Both the position numbers and the translations under genes were made by a program. Of a DNA stretch of 64,000 bases, positions 8,518-17,539 are shown in pieces. Source of the stretch: Bacillota bacterium (lineage in GTDB: Bacteria > Bacillota > Clostridia > Christensenellales > Aristaeellaceae); contig JAEWVC010000101.1 of the NCBI GenBank assembly GCA_023459275.1, forward strand, positions 1-64,000, written 5' to 3'. How positions within the stretch are numbered: the first letter of the stretch is position 1; each line of letters opens with the position of its first letter. Below the pieces are notes generated by a model. That model was not told the DNA's origin. It saw only the letters and a list, made by a program, of their open reading frames with translations, and ran no database searches.

Positions 8518-9453
8518 AAGGTCTCCAAAGGGCGGGTCGATGGTGATGCGCCCCTCGGTAACATCCCCCAATCCGCTGTAGAGATCTGCCTTTCCGTCCG
8601 GGCGCATGAGGATGCCGCTGGTAAAGGCACAGTCACGCAAGTCCTCCCGCATGGCCCCGGTAGCCGGATAGCACAGCTTGTCCCCGATGATCTTCATGTC
8701 GCAGGCGCTGTGGGCTGCCGGGTCAAAAATGAAGGCGATGTTTAAATAAACCAGCTGTTCAATGCCATCCGCATCCGTTGCCTTGTAGGAACGGTGGCCC
8801 ACAACGCCCACACGCCCATCCTTCAGCAGGTAGCACTGGTTGCATCCGCCCCATTCACCCCGGCCGAAAAGGTCCGGAATGACCGGGGCGTTTTCAATGA
8901 CTTGTGCATTGAGTTCGTCAATGGAATCCATTACGGCAAATCCGATCACCGCCCCCGACCCATAGACCTCTTCCACATGCGGGCCCCGGGGCCTTGAGAA
9001 TACGCCCACCTGGCCATCCGCCAGCTGTACCAGCCGGATATCCTTCATGTTCATCGGCCCGGATGTAAAATGGGTCATCCACTCCGGCCTGCCGCCCCGG
9101 TAAAAATATCCGTAAAACGCGTCCACCTCTCCCTGCCGCTTCCGCACATGGGTTCCGCCCATGATCAGTTCTCCGCTGATCACCGCCACATACGGATCCT
9201 CCAGGGGATACATCATGCTTCCCGGCACAGCGGCATACTCGTCCTTGCCTACCCGCTCAAACAGCAGGGATACAGAATTGGCAAAATCCTCCCGTCTTTC
9301 CACACGGCCAAAGATATATTGCTTCCCCTTCCATTCAAAAGGAATGGAGCAGTTGTACACATCGAACCCTTCCGCGCCATGAAACCGCAAAAGGGCGCTG
9401 TCATATACTGTCTTGGACCGGTGAAAGGCTTTCCTGGCTTCGATGATGTCCAT
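8512..9453 (-). CDS. DUF1861 family protein (MTP-1-like), predicted beta-propeller
   Basis: A 313-residue protein of the DUF1861 family. A conserved opening segment (GFDVYNCSIPF, then GRVERRED) and a central MKDIRLVQLADGQVGVFSRP match the second DUF1861 protein encoded at 32645-33592. No signal peptide is seen, so it is cytoplasmic. Repeated beta-strand/turn patterns suggest a five-bladed propeller related to GH130/GH43-type enzymes, but this is fold-level inference and no biochemical role is assigned. It is the last gene of the uptake operon, 24 nt after the permease, with GGGAGG before the ATG. Confidence 0.75.
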   Translation of the reverse strand: MDIIEARKAFHRSKTVYDSALLRFHGAEGFDVYNCSIPFEWKGKQYIFGRVERREDFANSVSLLFERVGKDEYAAVPGSMMYPLEDPYVAVISGELIMGGTHVRKRQGEVDAFYGYFYRGGRPEWMTHFTSGPMNMKDIRLVQLADGQVGVFSRPRGPHVEEVYGSGAVIGFAVMDSIDELNAQVIENAPVIPDLFGRGEWGGCNQCYLLKDGRVGVVGHRSYKATDADGIEQLVYLNIAFIFDPAAHSACDMKIIGDKLCYPATGAMREDLRDCAFTSGILMRPDGKADLYSGLGDVTEGRITIDPPFGDLL

Positions 9454-9477
9454 ATCGTTTTCCTCCCGTACTCTACA

Positions 9478-10419
9478 TTACTCCACGATCCCGGTACGCT
9501 CAATACTCTCGGTGAAATGGCGCTGCGTCAAAAGATAGATGATTAAAAGCGGCCCCACAAAAATGAGCGCGCCCGCGATTTTGACTGCCATAAGCGCCAC
9601 GGAATACACACCGTTCGGCACGGTAACGGTGGCCAGCGCGGTTCCCAGCGTGCCGATCCTGGTGTAAAACAGGCTTGTGAGATAGGTTTCATTCCAATGC
9701 CAAACCATGGAAAACAAAAACACCGTGATGCGGGCCGGCTTGGCCAAGGGGAACATGACCTGGAAAAATACTTTGTAGGTGCTTGCGCCGTCGATATAGG
9801 CCGCTTCCTCCAGCTGTGAAGGCAGTTTTTTGAAAAATTGCATGTAGATGATCACAAACAGGCTCCCCTTCAAGCCGCAGCCAAAAAGGGCCGGCAGGAT
9901 GAAGGCCAGCGGGCTGTTGATCACGCCCAAAGCCCGGAAGACCCAGATCAGGGGGATAAACACCGTTTGGGGCGGAATGATGTAGGAGGCCATCAGGCAC
10001 ACAAAAAGTGTCCGTTTCAGCGGGAACTGCAGCCGGGCGAAGGCGTAGCCCGCCACCGCGCAGGTGAACATCTGGATCAGCGCCGCGGGGAAGGTGGTCA
10101 AAACCGACACAAACAGATTGGAGCGCATCATGCCATCCCACCAGTTCCTGGCATCTGCGAAGGAGGGCAATACGTTCATGGCATCCAGGGCGTAATTCAG
10201 GTTGCTCAGGGTGGGGGACTGGGGGATCCACTTGGAGGTGGCGTCGGTGATGTCCGTGGCGCTCTTGAAGGACATGCTCACCATGTACAATACGGGTTCC
10301 AGATACAAAAGGGCAAATGCGGTGAGCAGGACATACAGCGGCAGCCTGCGCACAAAGCCCAGGCGGCGCCGGAAAAAAGACAAGGATCCGGCAAGCGGGG
10401 GAAAAGGCTGTTTGATCAT
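9478..10419 (-). CDS. Carbohydrate ABC transporter permease (CUT1, MalG-like)
   Basis: A 313-residue inner-membrane permease with about six hydrophobic segments. The EAA loop (EEAAYIDGAS, with a downstream proline) contacts the ATPase. The true start is the ATG at 10419, preceded by GGAGGA. An open frame runs further upstream to 11136, but this overlaps the preceding permease gene in another frame and is not coding. ATGA overlap with the upstream permease shows translational coupling. Together with that permease it forms a heterodimeric channel. Confidence 0.92.
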   Translation of the reverse strand: MIKQPFPPLAGSLSFFRRRLGFVRRLPLYVLLTAFALLYLEPVLYMVSMSFKSATDITDATSKWIPQSPTLSNLNYALDAMNVLPSFADARNWWDGMMRSNLFVSVLTTFPAALIQMFTCAVAGYAFARLQFPLKRTLFVCLMASYIIPPQTVFIPLIWVFRALGVINSPLAFILPALFGCGLKGSLFVIIYMQFFKKLPSQLEEAAYIDGASTYKVFFQVMFPLAKPARITVFLFSMVWHWNETYLTSLFYTRIGTLGTALATVTVPNGVYSVALMAVKIAGALIFVGPLLIIYLLTQRHFTESIERTGIVE

Positions 10420-11303
10420 ACTTTCCTCCTTCGGGACGGACCGGCAAAGCCCAGGGACTTTCTGAAAATCAACGTCACCACGCCCAGGATCAGCAGCATC
10501 AGGAGGAAGTAAAGCCAGGCGATGGAACTGGCGTACCCATACCCCGTGGCCGCGCTCTTGGTATGGAAGGTGATGACTGTAAGCACAGGGTTGAAGGACG
10601 CGGTGAACTGGTCCACAATGGTGTAGATAATGGAGATGAAAATAAAAGGCATCAGTCCGGGGAGGGTGATAGTCCACAATACCTCCCACTTGCCGGCGCC
10701 GTCGATCCTGGCGGCCTCGTAGGTGCTGGGGTTGATGGACTGCATACCAGCGATCAGAAGCAGCATCTGCACCCCCGAATACCACAGGATCACCAAGAAG
10801 TTGTCCAATACCGTTTTGAGGGCTGTGCCCCAGGTGCCGCCAAGGCTGGTGATCAGTTCCTTGGCCGTATCGCTTTGCAGAAAGCTGATGGTGCCCTGGC
10901 CCTGATCTGTCAAAACGCTGATCAGATTGCCGCTGGTCAGCACCACGGGAAGGAAGAAGATGGCCCGGTACAGCCCGCGGCCCGGGAACTTTGCGTTGAG
11001 CATCAGCGCCATGAGCAGCGCAAACACCACGATCACGGGAATGATGATCAGGGACTGTTCCAATACCTGGAACAGCTTGTTGGGAATCTCCGCATCCGCA
11101 AAAAGCGCTTTTCTGAAATTCGCCAGTCCCAGCCATTCCATTTCCAGCCGGTCGGTGACGAAAGAAACCTTATTCAGTGCCATATACAGGCAGTACAGCA
11201 GCGGGAATGCGGTAAAGGCAAGGAAACCTATCGCCCATGGGGCAATAAAGCTTGCCCCGACGAGCTTCTGCCTGCTTTCGTAATGAAGCCGTTTACGCAC
11301 CAT
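10416..11303 (-). CDS. Sugar ABC transporter permease (CUT1, MalF/UgpA-like)
   Basis: A 295-residue permease with multiple membrane segments and an EAA loop (YEAARIDGAG). The start at 11303 follows AGGAGGGG and overlaps the 3' end of the DUF5696 gene by 11 nt. It pairs with the permease encoded immediately downstream. This is the second permease pair in one operon, so a second substrate-binding protein (possibly the one at 21934-23319) or a shared one must serve it. Confidence 0.92.
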   Translation of the reverse strand: MVRKRLHYESRQKLVGASFIAPWAIGFLAFTAFPLLYCLYMALNKVSFVTDRLEMEWLGLANFRKALFADAEIPNKLFQVLEQSLIIIPVIVVFALLMALMLNAKFPGRGLYRAIFFLPVVLTSGNLISVLTDQGQGTISFLQSDTAKELITSLGGTWGTALKTVLDNFLVILWYSGVQMLLLIAGMQSINPSTYEAARIDGAGKWEVLWTITLPGLMPFIFISIIYTIVDQFTASFNPVLTVITFHTKSAATGYGYASSIAWLYFLLMLLILGVVTLIFRKSLGFAGPSRRRKV

Positions 11304-13557
11304 CTTCCCCTCCTTCAAGCACCGCAAAGTCTTGGGGCGGCACCGTGATTCCCAGATAGTCAAGCGCCTCACCGGCATAGTTTACCAGCACCCGCACCCC
11401 GTTGTCATAGGTGGCCAGTACGGCATCAGGCGCTACTTTGTCATATCCCGTGATGAAGCCCCCCCTGGTTTTTTCCGTGTAGGTCCGCATCTTTTCATAC
11501 AGTGCCAGGATGTCCTCCTTCCATAACTGGAACTCTGTGCTGTAATACCTGGCCGAATCGGCGCGCTGCAGCTTTTCCGTAGGCTCCCAGCTCACCGAGA
11601 AGGTCATGTTCCCGCCCGCGGCCACGGTTTCCAGCATCTGCCTACGGGGCTCGTAATAGCCCATGTAATCTCCGCAGAGGTAGTCCACCAGCCCGTGCAG
11701 CGCAATGGTGTAGAAGGGCACGCTTTCGTCCAGGATCGTCAGGTAGGAGCCGCTGGACAAATAGGTCAGCGTTACGCCGTCCATCAGCCCATAGGCGTTG
11801 CTGGAATCCAGGCGCAGGCTGCCAAACTCCCGGTTTATTTCAAGGAGAAGCTCCCGCTGGGCCTGCTTCATCTGCTCCCTGGTGGTGGGGGATAACCGGG
11901 AATAGTCTGTCATCAGCAGCCATCCCACCATGGATTCCTGAATGCCGGAGACACCATAGCCGCGGTATTCCTTGAGCGCACCGGAGAAGGAGGCCGCCAT
12001 CCGCCGGGCATTGGCAAATCTGCCGTCAAAGAGCGGGTTGTTCTGGATGTTATATACCGCATCGGTGCGTACACGGACGCCCTTGTGGCTGTAAAGCATC
12101 AAGCTGTCGTCCAGAAGGTAAAGCGAATCCCCAAGCTCTTTGGCGTAGGCCGCCAGGCTGGCAAGCCCGCTGTCCCCGCCCAGCGCGGCCGCCGCTGGAA
12201 AACGGTCGGGATATTCCACCGATTCGCCCCGCTTGGCCCAGCCGGTCAGCACCGCGTCCACGCGTTCCACGCCGTTGTCCTTGAAATACCGCAATATCTC
12301 TTTGGCCTGGTCAAAGGTTGTCATGGAGATGAAGCTTGTGCCCACCAGGCCGCTTTGCACATCGCCCCCGACGATGTTCAGCTGAAGCGCCTGGGGCTCC
12401 GCGGCTTCGATCCTGCTGAGGCCGTACTTTTCTATCAGGTAGTCCCGGTATGTCTGCGCCATGTCCACATAATCGCCGGTGCCAAAATAGTACAGCAGCC
12501 TGCGGGCATCCTGGACGCCGTCCGCGGTATAGCCCAGGTACCCATCCCCAGTGGCGGCGTTGGTGACTACCTTGTATTTCATCCGGTAGGTGAAGCGGGC
12601 GCCCACCGTGTTGAACCCTGTCTGCACCTTTGCCTTGGAGGCGATGATATCCGCCTGTGTTTCTCCTTTGTCGATCACCGACAGCAAGGTATTTCCATCC
12701 CTGACCACGCCAAACACCGGGAAACAGATGGAAGGTTTGTCAAGCTCGGTGCTCAGCTGCTGGTCATAGCCGTTGTACAAAGCCATGTCCGCGCCGTATA
12801 CATGGGCAATAAACTGGCTGTTGACATATTTGTCCGAATCAAAATCCATCAGCGCCCCGGTGCCGTCCGGCACCAGGAGATACCCTGTATTGCCCGTGTC
12901 GCTGCGGGTGGCGCCCAGGCTGGGGAAGAGGTAAAAATCCACAATCAGGCAGGACGCTTTTTTGTCCAGCGAGCTTTTGCCCGTAGAGGAGACCTTGTAC
13001 ACCTCCCCGGGGTCCGAGATCAGATAGGAGGGGATATCCACGGCCAAATGGTCATCCTTCAGGGTGATGTCATACCCGAAGGTGACATTGGCATCCTGAA
13101 ACTCGAAGCATACCCGCACACCCGCTTCCTTTTGAAACACGGCCACCTTCGTCTCCTGGGCCAGAGGGTTTGCGTATTTGATATCCGTGCTGGATTTGCT
13201 GGTGGTATAGGTAAACATTACGGCGGACTGAAGGTTGTTTTTCCAGAGGGTATTGCTTTCGTCCAGCGCCATTTCCTCCGGCGTGGGGCAGGAGCGCCAG
13301 ACATAGCCGTTTTGCTTGTTTACCACCTCAATATTCCCGTCGTCAAAACTCACGTACAGCTGAAGGAGTCCGTTTTCCTGCACCAGCTGATACCCGGTGC
13401 CGGTAAGCCTGGGAAGGGTATCGTTGGCAACTTGCTCCTCCTGAACCGGGGTGAACGCGGTCTGCGTATTCCTGCCCGCGTTCACATGGCGGATGAAAAA
13501 TACGGCGCCCGTCAGCAGGGAAAGCACGGCCAAGGTGATCAACGCTTTTTTAAGCAT
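11293..13557 (-). CDS. DUF5696-like secreted or membrane-anchored protein
   Basis: A 754-residue protein with one N-terminal hydrophobic segment (residues 6-24 or so) acting as a signal peptide or anchor; the rest is predicted extracellular. Composition and length resemble the DUF5696 family, found in Bacillota next to CUT1 permeases. The central and C-terminal part contains alternating beta/alpha segments (for example VDAVLTGWAKRGESVEYPDRFP and SLRLDSSNAYG) compatible with a TIM-barrel glycosidase-like domain, but no catalytic pair is established. The ATG at 13557 (GGGAG upstream) is preferred to the TTG at 13563. It overlaps the previous gene by 8 nt. Inferred role: surface handling of the imported glycan. 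Confidence 0.7.
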   Translation of the reverse strand: MLKKALITLAVLSLLTGAVFFIRHVNAGRNTQTAFTPVQEEQVANDTLPRLTGTGYQLVQENGLLQLYVSFDDGNIEVVNKQNGYVWRSCPTPEEMALDESNTLWKNNLQSAVMFTYTTSKSSTDIKYANPLAQETKVAVFQKEAGVRVCFEFQDANVTFGYDITLKDDHLAVDIPSYLISDPGEVYKVSSTGKSSLDKKASCLIVDFYLFPSLGATRSDTGNTGYLLVPDGTGALMDFDSDKYVNSQFIAHVYGADMALYNGYDQQLSTELDKPSICFPVFGVVRDGNTLLSVIDKGETQADIIASKAKVQTGFNTVGARFTYRMKYKVVTNAATGDGYLGYTADGVQDARRLLYYFGTGDYVDMAQTYRDYLIEKYGLSRIEAAEPQALQLNIVGGDVQSGLVGTSFISMTTFDQAKEILRYFKDNGVERVDAVLTGWAKRGESVEYPDRFPAAAALGGDSGLASLAAYAKELGDSLYLLDDSLMLYSHKGVRVRTDAVYNIQNNPLFDGRFANARRMAASFSGALKEYRGYGVSGIQESMVGWLLMTDYSRLSPTTREQMKQAQRELLLEINREFGSLRLDSSNAYGLMDGVTLTYLSSGSYLTILDESVPFYTIALHGLVDYLCGDYMGYYEPRRQMLETVAAGGNMTFSVSWEPTEKLQRADSARYYSTEFQLWKEDILALYEKMRTYTEKTRGGFITGYDKVAPDAVLATYDNGVRVLVNYAGEALDYLGITVPPQDFAVLEGGEDGA

Positions 13558-15670
13558 AGGCAAGCAGCTCCCTGAAAAACTCGTTGAGGAAATTGTATGC
13601 CTGGAACAGAATCCCGCCGGCCGCCGCCGCCGCTACCACCGCCATGGCGGCCACGAACAGGATCCACAGAATGTTCCGTACCGTTTCGCCCATTTCATAC
13701 CCGTGGATCTCCTTGACCTGGATGAACAGAAGCAGCGCTGTCCACAAATACACCACCGTCCGCCCGATCCAGTAAATGGATTCCTCCGCCTTGGTGAGCA
13801 CATTGCTCAGGAGCGCCAGGGGCAAGGTGAGCAGAACCAAGGGCATCAGGGCATACACCGTGGAGATGAGGATCCCCCGGAACGTGCCCTGGCCTTTGGT
13901 GATGGCCCCCACCAGATAATTGCCCAGCACCCACAGAGCCACGGGCATCACATAGGTCAGCAGCACGGAAACCAGGGATATGCCGCGGATCCCGTTGAGA
14001 TCAAACACAAAGTTGGTCAGCGCCCGCTCGCCGATCATCACCAGGAGGAACGCCGCAAAAAGAATCAGCGCCGTGGGGACGCTCCCGCGCCCGCGGCGGG
14101 TGGCCATGTAATAGGTGTCTATGGGATGCCTCATAACGTTCATGGCGTAGCGGAGCTGCGCCGCTGTCCGGCCCAGCCAGGGTACCCGCCGGGTCAAGGG
14201 GGCCGCCGTTTCGTGCAGCCTGTGCAGCCCTTTGCGGATCAGCCTGAAAAGGCGGAAATGGAACACCCGGGTCAGGATCAGGTGCACCGCCGCCAGGAGC
14301 AAAAGCCCCGCCATCACCGCGCCCGCATTCTTCTGCACCGCCTCCGCGCGGTATTTCCACAGCGCATCGGAATAATAGTCCTGGTTATATGCCAGGCGCA
14401 TTTGATCCATGGATGTCTTCCAGTCCCTGCGCATGTAAGCGATCCTGCCCAGGCCCAGGTTGGCCCAATAGTAGTTCGCGTTGGCCTTGAGAATGCTTTT
14501 CCAAAAATCCTCCGCGGCGATGTACTGTCCGTCGTTGTACAATGCCACCGCCTTGAGGATGGTTTGGGTAAGGGAGGCGGGTTTGAATACCTGGATGCCG
14601 TTGTAAGCCCTGTCCAGCACCATGAGCGTGCCATCCGCCATCGCGGACACGGCGACGGGATCGCTGAAATAACCGATACGCTTGTCATTGCCCGAGAGCT
14701 TTTCCCCAAACATCATCAAGGGCTTCCCGTTGGCGTCATAGAGGATCACCGCGCCGTTTACATTGTCGATGGCATAGATCGTACCGCCGCCGTCCACATA
14801 CAGGGATGTGACGGCAGACTTGGTGGCCATGTTGCGCTTTACGGTCACCCGGGTATCCAGGTTATCGAACAGGTCCACGCCGTTGGCGTTGAACTTTTTG
14901 ATCTGCCCTTCCTTGAGCGTGCTGGTGCAGGTATACACGAATCCGTCCTTCCCCACATACAGGCCTGTGATGGAGGCGGCCACGGTATTGCTGTTGGTGG
15001 CAATCTGCCGGCTGGTATAGAAAACGCGTTTGATCTTTTCCCCCAGGGTAAGCTGTGTGGCATTCCGGGCAAAAAAGCCCTGGAAATTCCCCTCCGGAGT
15101 CATGATCAGCAAGCCCTCGTTGTTGCCCTTGAGAAGCACATACAGATATCCCCGGGCATCCACCGCCAGGTCCACCGGCGTGAACATCATGCCGGTAAGG
15201 CGGGAATCGTCAGGCGCTCCCAGTGTGAGGCGCACCTCTCCCGTACTTTCAAAGACCACCAGGCGGCTGTTCCCCGTATCCGCCACGTAAACCGTGCCGT
15301 CTTCGGTCACATACACGCCCTCCGGCGACTTGAGCACTCCGGTTCCGTACTCCTCAAGGAAATATCCTTCCGACGTCATCTTCACCACGCGGCCGTTGCC
15401 CGTGTCCGCCACGTAGATTCCGCTGTCGGCGCCGATGTGCAGGTCGGAAGGGTTGCTAAGCCCCTTCACACTGGAAACAGATCCTGTTCCATCCGCTTCA
15501 TACAGGTTCTGGCCGATGATATCCACCGGCACATAGGGGCTCTGCATATAAAACGGCCAGCCGGTCGTGCTGTAGGCGTAGGACCGGTAGGGCAGTACAT
15601 CCGCCCGCGCCACGGATCCCAAAAGCGACAGCGTCAGGAGGAGGGCTGCCAGGATGCCCCGTTTTTTCAC
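13550..15670 (-). CDS. NHL-repeat and YIP1-domain membrane protein
   Basis: About 706 residues. After a signal peptide (KKRGILAALLLTLSLLG) comes an extracellular region of NHL-type propeller blades: SNPSDLHIGADSGIYVADTG and SPEGVYVTEDGTVYVADTG are clear repeats. A TPR-like stretch follows (ALYNDGQYIAAEDFWKSIL, then ANLGLGRIAYMRRDW). The C-terminal half has several membrane segments resembling the YIP1 family. The GTG at 15670 is chosen because GGAAGGA precedes it and it begins exactly at the signal peptide. The ATG at 15697 overlaps the upstream stop and remains possible. Such NHL-YIP1 proteins recur beside DUF5696 and CUT1 genes; function unknown, perhaps a scaffold or sensor for the importer. 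Confidence 0.72.
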   Translation of the reverse strand: MKKRGILAALLLTLSLLGSVARADVLPYRSYAYSTTGWPFYMQSPYVPVDIIGQNLYEADGTGSVSSVKGLSNPSDLHIGADSGIYVADTGNGRVVKMTSEGYFLEEYGTGVLKSPEGVYVTEDGTVYVADTGNSRLVVFESTGEVRLTLGAPDDSRLTGMMFTPVDLAVDARGYLYVLLKGNNEGLLIMTPEGNFQGFFARNATQLTLGEKIKRVFYTSRQIATNSNTVAASITGLYVGKDGFVYTCTSTLKEGQIKKFNANGVDLFDNLDTRVTVKRNMATKSAVTSLYVDGGGTIYAIDNVNGAVILYDANGKPLMMFGEKLSGNDKRIGYFSDPVAVSAMADGTLMVLDRAYNGIQVFKPASLTQTILKAVALYNDGQYIAAEDFWKSILKANANYYWANLGLGRIAYMRRDWKTSMDQMRLAYNQDYYSDALWKYRAEAVQKNAGAVMAGLLLLAAVHLILTRVFHFRLFRLIRKGLHRLHETAAPLTRRVPWLGRTAAQLRYAMNVMRHPIDTYYMATRRGRGSVPTALILFAAFLLVMIGERALTNFVFDLNGIRGISLVSVLLTYVMPVALWVLGNYLVGAITKGQGTFRGILISTVYALMPLVLLTLPLALLSNVLTKAEESIYWIGRTVVYLWTALLLFIQVKEIHGYEMGETVRNILWILFVAAMAVVAAAAAGGILFQAYNFLNEFFRELLAYA

Positions 15671-15693
15671 TTCAAACCATCCTTCCGCCGCCG

Positions 15694-16593
15694 TCATTTG
15701 ATGCCCGAGGTGACCATGGTTTCAATCATGGACTTTTGCAGCATGGCAAAGATCAGGAAGTTGGGCAGGAACAGGAGCAGGCCCGCCGCAGCCGCGGCCC
15801 CCTTGCGCGCCACCGACGCCCCGGCCAGGGCGCTGGTAAGGGTGCTGACGAAGTACGGGAGCGTCTTCATAGACTCATCCACCATATAGTAGGTGGAGGT
15901 GGACACATCGCTCCACACGTTCTGAAAGGCGATAATCATCACCGCACCCACCGCCGGCAGCACGGAAGGAACAATGATATTTACAAGGATCCGGGGTTCG
16001 CTGGCACCGTCGATTTTTGCCGCCTCGCACAGGGAGTCGGGCACCTGATCAATGAACTGCTTCATCAGGAACACCCCCATGGGCAGCGCCAGCTGGGGCA
16101 GGATGTGGGCAAAATACGTATTTATCAGCCCCAAATTGCTCACGATAAGGTACCGCGTGATGACCACGGCCTCAGGGGTGAACATGAGCGCGATGATGAT
16201 CATATTGAACAGCCCGTTCCGGCCCGGGAAGCGCATTTTGGAAAAAGCATAGGCGCAGGCCGCGCTGAAAATCAGCGTCAGCGCAACGGTAACCAGCGTC
16301 ACCAGAATGCTGTTGAACATATACCTGGCCAGCGGGACTACCGACACATCCGTAGCATAAAAGAAGTCGTAGAAATTTTGAAGCGTGGGGCTTCTGACAA
16401 ACAGCCGCGGCGGATAGAGGAAAAGCTCGGACAAGGGTTTGAAAGCATTACTGACGATATAAATGATGGGAAGGATGGAGACTACGGCCACACAGGTCAA
16501 CAGCAGCAGGATAAATAGGGTCCCGGCCCGGACGTGCCTGAGCCTGTGCAGCGCGCTTTTGACGCTTATCCTTCCGCGCCCTTTCTTCGCCAT
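15694..16593 (-). CDS. Carbohydrate ABC transporter permease (CUT1, MalG-like)
   Basis: A 299-residue permease, six predicted membrane helices, EAA loop CEAAKIDGAS followed by IIVPSVLP. The ATG at 16593 is preferred over the GTG at 16602 because AAGGAGGG lies 9 nt upstream of the former and abuts the latter. The previous gene stops 1 nt before this start. It forms the first permease pair with the following upstream gene and should move a sugar captured by the 945-residue binding protein of the same operon. Confidence 0.92.
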   Translation of the reverse strand: MAKKGRGRISVKSALHRLRHVRAGTLFILLLLTCVAVVSILPIIYIVSNAFKPLSELFLYPPRLFVRSPTLQNFYDFFYATDVSVVPLARYMFNSILVTLVTVALTLIFSAACAYAFSKMRFPGRNGLFNMIIIALMFTPEAVVITRYLIVSNLGLINTYFAHILPQLALPMGVFLMKQFIDQVPDSLCEAAKIDGASEPRILVNIIVPSVLPAVGAVMIIAFQNVWSDVSTSTYYMVDESMKTLPYFVSTLTSALAGASVARKGAAAAAGLLLFLPNFLIFAMLQKSMIETMVTSGIK

Positions 16594-16594
16594 C

Positions 16595-17536
16595 CTACTC
16601 ACCCTCCTTTGTGCCGAGGAACTTGAAGCACACCCGGGTCAGGACGTAGATGGCCAGCATCAGCGCAAAGGACAGCGCCGTGGCATATCCCAGCTCAAAG
16701 CGGGCAAAACCGTAGTCCTCAATATGGGTCTGGAGCAATTGGCCGGCGTAATCGGGGGTGGGGTTCCGGCCTGAAAGCTGTACGCCGATGGACCCGGCCT
16801 TCAGGGAATTGACGATGGCCATGACCGCGGAGAAGAGCATTTGCGGCTTCATGGAGGGGATGGTGATATAGAACAATTCCTTCAGCGCGCTGTTGACGCC
16901 GTCGATCCGTCCCGCTTCGTACAACTGGCGGTCCACATTCTGCATGCCGGCAAAAAGCGAAAGGAAGCCCACGCCCATGCTGCCCCAGAGGGTGACCAGA
17001 ATCATGATCAGAAGCAGATAGGCCTTGTCCTGGGTCCATGCTACAGGCGTTTGAATGGTGCCCAGCTTGAGAAGCAGATCATTGAGATACCCCAGCCGGT
17101 CGCTGCTGAAGAAAACCGCCCAGACCACCGACACCAGCACCCCTCCTGCGATGGAAGGGGTATAGATGGCCATGATGTATGACTTTTTCGCATGCCTGGG
17201 CACCTGGGTGATCAGCCACGCCAGCAGAAACTGCAGCGCGTATCCCACCGGCCCAACCACCACGGCAAACACGATGGTGTTGGGAATGACGTATTTCATC
17301 AGCACCACGTCCTGGGTGAGCATCTTGATGAAGTTGTCAAAACCAATGAAATGCGGCGCCTGAACGGAATCGTAGGAGGTAAAGGCCAGCAGTGTGGCGG
17401 ATACCACGGGCCCCAACACAAAGACCGCAAAGCAAATCATAAAGGGGGCAATAAACAGGTATGCCATATAGCTGGCACGCATCTCCCGGAGCGTATGCAT
17501 CGCGCGCCCCCGCGGCCTCCTGGCCGGTCGCTCCAT
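16595..17536 (-). CDS. Sugar ABC transporter permease (CUT1, MalF-like)
   Basis: A 313-residue permease with EAA loop EAGRIDGVN and a downstream ITIPSMKP. Three nucleotides separate it from the binding-protein gene and one from the next permease gene, so expression is tightly coupled. The N-terminus is rich in arginine (RPARRPRGR), consistent with a cytoplasmic start by the positive-inside rule. Confidence 0.92.
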   Translation of the reverse strand: MERPARRPRGRAMHTLREMRASYMAYLFIAPFMICFAVFVLGPVVSATLLAFTSYDSVQAPHFIGFDNFIKMLTQDVVLMKYVIPNTIVFAVVVGPVGYALQFLLAWLITQVPRHAKKSYIMAIYTPSIAGGVLVSVVWAVFFSSDRLGYLNDLLLKLGTIQTPVAWTQDKAYLLLIMILVTLWGSMGVGFLSLFAGMQNVDRQLYEAGRIDGVNSALKELFYITIPSMKPQMLFSAVMAIVNSLKAGSIGVQLSGRNPTPDYAGQLLQTHIEDYGFARFELGYATALSFALMLAIYVLTRVCFKFLGTKEGE

Positions 17537-17539
17537 CCG

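Noticed and set aside
9478..11136. 552-codon frame that would fuse a long N-terminal extension to the permease
   Set aside because: The extension overlaps the preceding permease in another frame and has no permease-like sequence; the ATG at 10419 has a ribosome binding site and ATGA overlap.
13451..15889. 812-codon open frame on the plus strand
   Set aside because: It lies opposite the NHL-YIP1 gene, has no ribosome binding site of note, and its translation is rich in His, Gln and Arg, as expected for a GC-rich antisense shadow.
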